From contig CALFDL010000060.1 in NCBI GenBank assembly GCA_937950415.1, positions 1 through 10,847 on the forward strand: 10,847 nt of DNA, written 5' to 3'. The stretch is from an uncultured Collinsella sp. GTDB taxonomy: Bacteria > Actinomycetota > Coriobacteriia > Coriobacteriales > Coriobacteriaceae. This document shows positions 6,230 through 10,847 of this stretch, one piece after another. Position 1 is the stretch's first letter. Each line of letters begins with the position of its first letter. The notes under the pieces were generated by a model. The model had not been told where the DNA came from, did not search any database, and saw only the letters and a program-made list of their open reading frames with translations. The position numbers and the translations under genes are program-made.

Positions 6230-7576
6230 ATGGAACACGACCTCACACGCGGCAATGTCCTCAAGACCATCGCGGTCTTTGCCCTGCCCTATATGCTCTC
6301 GTACTTTTTGCAGATGCTCTACGGCATGGCCGATCTGTACATGATGGGACAGTTTAGCGGCGCCGCCGGCATCACCGCCGTGGGCAATGGCGCGCAGACG
6401 CTCTATATCATTACCGTGACGCTTGTGGGCCTGGCCATGGGAACGACGGTCATCGTCGGCCACGCCGTGGGCTCGCGCCGGTTTGACCGCGCCGAGACCG
6501 CCATCGGCAACACCATCACGCTCTTTATGGGTGTCTCGGTGGTGCTGGCCGCTGTCCTGCTCGCACTGTGCCCGCAGATCGTGGCGCTCATTGGCACGCC
6601 AGCCGAAGCGGTCGAAGGCACTGCCGCCTACCTGCGCATCTGCTTTGTCGGCATTCCGTTTATCGCCGCATACAACATCCTCTCGGCCATCTTTCGCGGG
6701 CTGGGCGATTCGCGCTCGCCCATGTACGTGATTGGCGTGGCGTGCATCATTAACATCGCGCTCGACTTTCTGTTTATCGGCCACATGGGGCTCGGTCCCG
6801 TGGGCGCAGCGCTCGGCACGGTCATCGCGCAGACGGCGAGCGTGGCCCTCGCGCTCGTGTGGCTCAAGAGCCGTCGCACAAACATCCACGTTAAGCGCAG
6901 CGACCTGCGCCCCCAGCCTAAGGTGCTCGGCAGCATTCTTAAGATCGGCGTGCCCGTGGCCGTGCAGGACGGCTGCATCCAGGTGGCGTTTATGTTTATC
7001 ACCGTCATCGCCAACCACCGCGGCCTGGTCGACGCCGCCGCCGTGGGCTTGGTCGAGAAGATGATCAGCTTTTTGTTCATTGTGCCGAGCTCCATGGGTG
7101 CCACCGTCAGCGCGCTCACGGCGCAAAACGCCGGCGCAGGCAAGGGCGACCGCGCGCGTCAGGTGCTCAAGGATGCCATGACCATTTCGGTGGTATACGG
7201 CTGCCTGATCACGGTGCTGATGTGGCTGGTGGCACCGGCGTTTATCGGCTTTTTTGCCAAGGACGCTGCAGTAGTCGCGGCCGGTACCGGCTATATGCGC
7301 AGCTATATTTTCGACGCGATTTTTGCCGGCATCCACATTTGCTTTAGCGGCTTTTTCGCTGCGTATGGCAAGAGCTACATCGGCTTTGCGCACAACGTGC
7401 TGGCGGTGGCGCTCATTCGCGTGCCGGGCGCGTGGCTGCTGTCGAACGCCTATTCCGACACGCTGTTCCCCATGGGTATCGCCTCGCCGTGCGGGTCGAT
7501 TCTGTCGGCGGCCATCTGCGTGATTGCATTTACCGTGCTCAACCGGCGCGGGGCTTTTGACAAATTGGCAGCGTAG
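6230..7576 (+). CDS. MATE family efflux transporter
   Basis: A 448-residue, 12-helix inner membrane antiporter that uses Na+ or H+ to expel cationic drugs, toxins or metabolites. The N-terminus (LTRGNVLKTIAVFALP, then QMLYGMADLYMMGQFSG) is typical of NorM/DinF-like MATE proteins. FRGLGDSRSPM at 155-165 matches the conserved loop motif. The two-fold repeat shows in GLGPVGAALGTVIAQ (187-201) in the first half and AQNAGAGKGDRARQ (298-311) in the second. Length is normal and both halves are intact. The ATG at 6230 has only a weak ribosome site (AGAAAG about 11 nt upstream); no better start is in frame nearby. It is divergent from the ABC exporter and converges with ligA. A MerR-like promoter suggests induction by a ligand or stress. 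Substrate cannot be told from sequence. Confidence 0.95.
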   Translation: MEHDLTRGNVLKTIAVFALPYMLSYFLQMLYGMADLYMMGQFSGAAGITAVGNGAQTLYIITVTLVGLAMGTTVIVGHAVGSRRFDRAETAIGNTITLFMGVSVVLAAVLLALCPQIVALIGTPAEAVEGTAAYLRICFVGIPFIAAYNILSAIFRGLGDSRSPMYVIGVACIINIALDFLFIGHMGLGPVGAALGTVIAQTASVALALVWLKSRRTNIHVKRSDLRPQPKVLGSILKIGVPVAVQDGCIQVAFMFITVIANHRGLVDAAAVGLVEKMISFLFIVPSSMGATVSALTAQNAGAGKGDRARQVLKDAMTISVVYGCLITVLMWLVAPAFIGFFAKDAAVVAAGTGYMRSYIFDAIFAGIHICFSGFFAAYGKSYIGFAHNVLAVALIRVPGAWLLSNAYSDTLFPMGIASPCGSILSAAICVIAFTVLNRRGAFDKLAA

Positions 7577-7667
7577 CGAGGCGACGCGAAATCGCCCCCA
7601 TCGACGGCATCATCAGCGACGACCCCACAACCTACGTGACACAGATCACGGCGCCGATTGCCCCAGC

Positions 7668-7719
7668 AAATTGAAGAACCGCCCGGAAGGCATCGGGCTT
7701 CCGGGCGGTTCTTCAATTT
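7668..7719. terminator. Bidirectional intrinsic terminator between the MATE gene and ligA
   Basis: A perfect 22-bp stem (7668-7689 with 7698-7719) has an 8-nt loop (7690-7697). Its G+C-rich core (ACCGCCCGGAAG) is flanked by AAATTGAAG on one side and CTTCAATTT on the other, so each strand ends its hairpin in a T-containing tail. It sits between two convergent stop codons and serves both genes. Confidence 0.85.
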
Positions 7720-7732
7720 GACTATTGATGCA

Positions 7733-9961
7733 CTAAGCCTGGGGCACCTGACCAGTAGCCAAGATCTGCTCGAGCGCGTCCTCATCCAGCACGGGTACGC
7801 CCAGCTGCTCGGCCTTGGTAAGCTTGGAGCCCGCTTTGGGACCGGCAACCAGGTAGCTCGTCTTCTTTGACACACTGCCCGAGACCTTGGCGCCGAGCAC
7901 CTTGAGCGCCGCGCCCGCCTCGTCGCGCGTGCGGTTGACGAGCGTGCCGGTGAGCACGAAGGTCAGACCCGCGAGTGGCTGTGCGTCAGCAAGCTCCCCT
8001 GCCACGCCAGCGTCGGCTGCGGCCTGCGCGTGTGCGGCACCCAAGTCAACCTCGAGCGACAGGCCCGCCTGGCGCAGGCGCTCCAGCACGGCAAGGTTCT
8101 CGGGCACGGCCAGGAACTGCTTGACGCTCGCGGCAATCTTGGGACCGACGCCCTCGCACTCGGCGATGTCCTCTTCACTCGCCAAGACGAGCTTGTCAAT
8201 CGACAGGAATCGCTCGGCGATGACCTCGCCCACGCTCTTGCCCACGTGGCGGATGCCCAGGGCAAACAGCACGCGACCGAGCGGCTGGCTCTTGGACTTG
8301 TTGAGCTCGGCGATGATTTTCTCGGCCGTCTTGAGGCCTACCGGAATGGGGTCACCCTTCTTGCCGCCCTTTTTGCTGTTGGAGCTGGCATAGGTGCGCC
8401 CCGTGTCCAGTCCGGCGATGTCATCAACCGTGAGCTGGTAGAAGTCCGCGACGTCGTGAATCAGGCCGGCGGCGATCATCTTGTCGACGATCTCGTCGCC
8501 CAGGCCGTCGACGTCCATGCAGCCGCGGCTCACCCAATGGAGCAGGCGCTCCTTGAGCTGCGCGGGGCAGTCGATGGACACGCAGCGGTAGGCAACCTCG
8601 CCGTCCTCGTGGACCACGGGGCTGCCGCACACGGGGCAGACCTCGGGCATGTGCCAGTCAACCGAATCGGCGGTGCGCTTATCGAGCACCGGACCCACGA
8701 CCTCGGGGATTACGTCGCCTGCCTTGTGCACGATGATGGTGTCGCCCTCGCGCACGTTTTTGCGACGGATCTCGTCGATGTTGTGCAGCGTGGCGCGCGC
8801 GATGGTGGAGCCGGCGACCGTCACCGGGTCGAACTCGGCGACCGGCGTGAGCACACCGGTGCGGCCCACCTGGATGCGAATTTCGCGCAGAACGGTCTGC
8901 TTTTCCTCGGGCGGAAACTTAAAGGCAATGGCCCAGCGTGGTGCGCGGGCGGTAAAGCCCAGGTCGAGCTGCTGCTGAAAGCTGTCCACCTTTACGACCA
9001 CTCCGTCGATGTCGTAGTCCAGGTCGCCGCGGTGCTCGAGCGCCTGGGCACAGAACTCGTGGACCTCGGCGGGCGTGGCACAACGGGCCACGTTGGGGTT
9101 GACACTAAAGCCGGCACTGCGCAGCCAGTCGAGAAATTCGCGCTGGCTGTGAACGTGCAGCGGATCGGTATCGGCGATGGCATAGATAAAGGTGGCCAGG
9201 TCGCGGCGCGCCGTGACCTTGGGATCCTTTTGGCGCAAGCTGCCGGCGGCGGCGTTGCGCGGGTTGGCGAAGGGGTCGCGCCCCTCGGCATCGGCCTCGT
9301 CGTTCAGGCGCACAAAGCTGCCCTTGGGCATATAGACCTCGCCGCGCACCTCGATGGTGCGCCCGCGGTCGGCGCCCATGTGAGCGAGCACCGGCTCGGA
9401 CAGGTGCATGGGCACGTCCTTGATGGTTCGCACGTTGAGCGACACGTCCTCGCCCGTGGTGCCATCGCCACGTGTGGCCGCGCGCACAAAGGTGCCGTTT
9501 TGGTAGGTAAGCGCCACGCCCAGGCCGTCGATCTTAAGCTCGCAGGTATAGGTAACGCTGCCGGCACCGAGGGCATCCTCAGTGCGCTGGAGCCATGCGT
9601 CGAGCTCATCCAGATCCATGGCATCGTCCATGGAATACATGCGCGCCATGTGCGTGACCGGCGTAAACTGCTCGCTCACATAACCGCCCACGCGCTGGGT
9701 ATAGCTGTCGGACGTCACCAGGTCTGGGTAGGTGGCCTCGATTTCCTGCAGCTCAACGAGCATTTTGTCAAAGGCGGCGTCCGTGATCTCGGGCGCATCG
9801 AGCATGTAGTAGCGATAGGCGTGGTAATCGAGCTCGTGGCGCAGCTCGGCCGCGCGCGCTGCCGCCTGGGCACGGGCATCGGTCGGTGCGGTGGCTTCCG
9901 CGGTCGCGGGTGTTTCGGTATCGATGTCCACGCCGTCACCAAACAGGCTCGATTGCTCCAT
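7733..9961 (-). CDS. ligA: NAD-dependent DNA ligase LigA
   Basis: LigA seals nicks in duplex DNA using NAD+, joining Okazaki fragments and finishing repair. The 742-residue protein has every domain: N-terminal Ia/adenylation domain with the AMP-accepting lysine K143 in CELKIDG; the RGEVYMPKGSF and IDGVVVKVD motifs; an OB fold (KFPPEEKQTVL to IVHKAGDVIPEVV); a zinc finger with Cys 442, 445, 460 and 465; helix-hairpin-helix repeats; and a C-terminal BRCT domain (about 661-738). ATG 9961 is chosen because AAGGAG lies 7 nt upstream; the frame could extend to a TTG at 10015 but without a ribosome site. A Ser/Lys/Gly-rich insert (about 524-540) interrupts the start of the helix-hairpin-helix region and is absent from E. 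coli LigA as I know it. No clear promoter was found. Length is slightly above the usual 670-700, from this insert, an acidic/Ala-rich N-terminal tail and a longer linker before BRCT. Confidence 0.97.
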   Translation of the reverse strand: MEQSSLFGDGVDIDTETPATAEATAPTDARAQAAARAAELRHELDYHAYRYYMLDAPEITDAAFDKMLVELQEIEATYPDLVTSDSYTQRVGGYVSEQFTPVTHMARMYSMDDAMDLDELDAWLQRTEDALGAGSVTYTCELKIDGLGVALTYQNGTFVRAATRGDGTTGEDVSLNVRTIKDVPMHLSEPVLAHMGADRGRTIEVRGEVYMPKGSFVRLNDEADAEGRDPFANPRNAAAGSLRQKDPKVTARRDLATFIYAIADTDPLHVHSQREFLDWLRSAGFSVNPNVARCATPAEVHEFCAQALEHRGDLDYDIDGVVVKVDSFQQQLDLGFTARAPRWAIAFKFPPEEKQTVLREIRIQVGRTGVLTPVAEFDPVTVAGSTIARATLHNIDEIRRKNVREGDTIIVHKAGDVIPEVVGPVLDKRTADSVDWHMPEVCPVCGSPVVHEDGEVAYRCVSIDCPAQLKERLLHWVSRGCMDVDGLGDEIVDKMIAAGLIHDVADFYQLTVDDIAGLDTGRTYASSNSKKGGKKGDPIPVGLKTAEKIIAELNKSKSQPLGRVLFALGIRHVGKSVGEVIAERFLSIDKLVLASEEDIAECEGVGPKIAASVKQFLAVPENLAVLERLRQAGLSLEVDLGAAHAQAAADAGVAGELADAQPLAGLTFVLTGTLVNRTRDEAGAALKVLGAKVSGSVSKKTSYLVAGPKAGSKLTKAEQLGVPVLDEDALEQILATGQVPQA

Positions 9962-9968
9962 AGCGGCA

Positions 9969-9974
9969 CTCCTT
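9969..9974 (-). promoter_or_regulatory. ribosome binding site of ligA
   Basis: AAGGAG on the minus strand, 7 nt before the ATG at 9961. It settles the start against the upstream TTG at 10015. Confidence 0.8.
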
Positions 9975-10069
9975 CGCTCGATTTCAAACGGATACAAGAG
10001 TACCACCGGTCGCAATGGGGCCGAATAGCGGTCTCAAACCGCACCGAATCGGCAGCCGCCAGACCGGGG

Positions 10070-10272
10070 TGGACAGTTAGTTCAGATACGTATAAATCCT
10101 AGAGCTGGATTAGGCACGAACACCCCTGTTTCAACTCATTTGGGCTCCTCGAGACCATGTAAACGTCCCGCTCGCCCTCCCAAACACCCATTCAAACCCC
10201 ATCCCAATCAAAAATTGCTCAAAACGCATCCCAAGCTGCCCCAGATTTATACGTATCTGAACTAACTGTCCA
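10070..10272. mobile_element. MITE-like element with 29-bp terminal inverted repeats
   Basis: The arms 10070-10098 and 10244-10272 are perfect reverse complements over 29 bp. Each begins TGGACAGTTAGTTCAG from the outside and contains the palindrome ATACGTAT (10086-10093 and 10249-10256). About 145 nt lie between, with no coding sequence. Some looser complementarity (AGCTGGAT against AGCTTGGGAT) extends inward from the arms. Length, perfect ends and absent transposase fit a miniature inverted-repeat element or a repeated structured-RNA element. No target-site duplication is evident, so mobility is inferred rather than shown. Confidence 0.6.
10175..10205 (-). other. G-quadruplex motif inside the inverted-repeat element
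   Basis: Read on the minus strand, five G-runs (3, 4, 3, 3 and 3 G) are separated by loops of 2, 7, 5 and 1 nt, meeting the usual G3+N1-7 rule. On the + strand these are C-runs at 10175-10177, 10179-10181, 10187-10189, 10197-10200 and 10203-10205. The motif sits near the middle of the element, where it would be in the loop if the terminal repeats pair. Confidence 0.55.
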
Positions 10273-10307
10273 AGCCCTTCCAAACCAAGCCTCTTGCCTG
10301 CCACAAG

Positions 10308-10338
10308 TGATCCGTTTTCCTCCGTCCCCAACGGATCA
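10308..10338. repeat. Short hairpin, 9-bp stem
   Basis: TGATCCGTT (10308-10316) pairs perfectly with AACGGATCA (10330-10338) across a 13-nt pyrimidine-rich loop. It lies just downstream of the HtrA-like gene's terminator in the transcription direction. It lacks a T-tract and may be a back-up stop or an unrelated palindrome. Confidence 0.4.
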
Positions 10339-10346
10339 ATAGGAAA

Positions 10347-10384
10347 AGAGGGGGCTGTCTCGCGTTGACGGGACAGCCCCCTCT
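10347..10384 (-). terminator. Intrinsic terminator of the HtrA-like gene
   Basis: A perfect 13-bp G+C-rich stem (AGAGGGGGCTGTC at 10347-10359 with GACAGCCCCCTCT at 10372-10384) has a 12-nt loop. On the minus strand it ends in CTCTTTTCC. It begins 27 nt past the stop codon of the gene to its right. Confidence 0.85.
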
Positions 10385-10410
10385 GGCTTCGATATGTGTG
10401 GAGTGGCTCG

Positions 10411-10847
10411 TTAGTAACCCTGACCGTAGCCCTGGCCCTGCTGGCCCAGCAGTTCCTCCAGATACTGGCGCAGCTGCTCGTCGGTAATACCGCCATTGCC
10501 GGTGTCGGTCGAACTGTCGTCCTGCTGCTGGTTCTGCAGCTCTTCATCGGAACCCAGCTCGACGGTGACCTTCTTCTCTTCCTTGCCGCGCATAAGCGAG
10601 ATCTCGACCTTCTCGCCCACCTCGTGGCTGCGCAGCGCGATGATCAGGCCATCGGCGCTCGTGATTTCGTCGTCGCCCAGCTTGGTGATGACGTCGCCCT
10701 CCTGAATGCCGGCCTTGGCAGCAGGACCGTCCTCGACGACGCTCGCCACATACGCGCCGCTATCGGTGCTCAGCTTGTTGGTGCGGGCGTTGAGCGCATT
10801 GACGCTCGAAAGCGTAGCGCCCATGTACGGATGCACCGGCGTCTTGC
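10411..10847 (-). CDS. htrA: HtrA/DegP-type serine protease, C-terminal PDZ part (cut by window edge)
   Basis: Only the last 144 residues are in the window and the frame is open to the right edge; the GTG at 10836 is an internal codon, not a start. The segment opens with PVHPYMGATL, the phrase that begins the PDZ domain of HtrA-family proteases. It continues with YVASVVEDGPAAKAGIQEGDVITKLGDD (hydrophobic groove and turn), then SADGLIIALRSHEVGEKVEI and a final strand KKVTVELGS. A PDZ domain recognises C-termini of misfolded proteins in the envelope. The protease domain and any membrane anchor are outside, so catalysis cannot be checked. After the PDZ comes a Gln/Asp/Ser-rich spacer, a short helix (DEQLRQYLEELL) and a GQQGQGYGQGY end. 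Another PDZ protease cannot be excluded, but the HPYMG context favours HtrA. Confidence 0.85.
   Translation of the reverse strand, partial: KTPVHPYMGATLSSVNALNARTNKLSTDSGAYVASVVEDGPAAKAGIQEGDVITKLGDDEITSADGLIIALRSHEVGEKVEISLMRGKEEKKVTVELGSDEELQNQQQDDSSTDTGNGGITDEQLRQYLEELLGQQGQGYGQGY

Larger units (their letters stand above)
9962..10410. other. Gene-free region between ligA and the HtrA-like gene
   Basis: About 450 bp with no credible gene. In order it holds the ligA ribosome site, a small hairpin GCGGT/ACCGC (10028-10032 with 10038-10042), the 203-bp inverted-repeat element (10070-10272), a 9-bp hairpin (10308-10338) and the terminator of the HtrA-like gene (10347-10384). Base composition changes sharply inside: the + strand has no G from 10175 to 10216. 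Confidence 0.8.

Noticed and set aside
7577..7667. Residual coding sequence between the MATE stop and the terminator
   Set aside because: About 90 bp with coding-like composition but no start with ribosome site and no recognisable peptide.
9962..10015. Extended ligA start at TTG 10015
   Set aside because: No ribosome site before the TTG, whereas AAGGAG lies 7 nt before the ATG at 9961; the extra 18 residues are not like LigA.
8030..10102. 690-codon + strand frame opposite ligA, and a 460-codon minus frame opposite the MATE gene (6011-7393)
   Set aside because: Same explanation: low-complexity Ala/His/Arg-rich translations with no domain, opposite well-recognised genes. The 6011-7393 frame would also run across the divergent promoters.
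10131..10547. 138-codon minus frame running from inside the HtrA-like gene through the terminator and the inverted-repeat element
   Set aside because: It overlaps a recognised PDZ coding frame, crosses a strong terminator and ends inside a repeat; no ribosome site or domain.

Overview
The window is G+C-rich bacterial chromosome. The gene families, codon choice, frequent GTG starts and the flavour of the proteins suggest an actinobacterium of the class Coriobacteriia, most like Collinsella. That is an inference from style; no rRNA or other taxonomic marker is present. Six protein genes are supported: moaA (cut by the left edge), an unrecognised nuclease-like gene, a very large fused ABC exporter, a MATE exporter, ligA, and the C-terminal end of an HtrA-type PDZ protein (cut by the right edge). 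All are on the minus strand except the MATE gene.

Left part (1-2296): moaA starts at a GTG at 809. Beyond it is an accessory module: a 345-residue protein with a PD-(D/E)XK/DUF559-like C-terminal domain (1043-2080). Two nearly identical 61-bp palindromic repeats (942-1002 and 2184-2244) bracket it. The gene is visibly less G+C-rich than its neighbours, and this repeat-gene-repeat block is one of the two most unusual items in the window.

Middle part (2297-7735): two drug or metabolite exporters are divergently transcribed from a 261-bp intergenic region. Leftward is a single 1223-residue polypeptide in which both halves of a heterodimeric ABC exporter (TM287/288, LmrCD, BmrCD type) are fused. 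Its two ATP sites are asymmetric, one consensus and one degenerate. A good sigma70-like promoter precedes it. Rightward is a 448-residue MATE antiporter whose promoter has the geometry of a MerR-family target: a 19-bp spacer filled by a dyad. No MerR gene lies in the window. The MATE gene and ligA converge on a perfect 22-bp stem-loop that can end transcription from both sides.

Right part (7733-10847): ligA encodes NAD-dependent DNA ligase with all domains present and a short Lys/Gly-rich insert. Between ligA and the HtrA-like gene are about 450 bp without a gene. They hold a 203-bp MITE-like element with 29-bp perfect terminal inverted repeats, whose interior carries a G-quadruplex motif on the minus strand, followed by the terminator of the HtrA-like gene.

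The housekeeping genes (moaA, ligA, HtrA) form no shared pathway with the exporters. The interest lies in the two intergenic repeat families, the palindrome-bracketed nuclease-like gene, and the control region between the two exporters.
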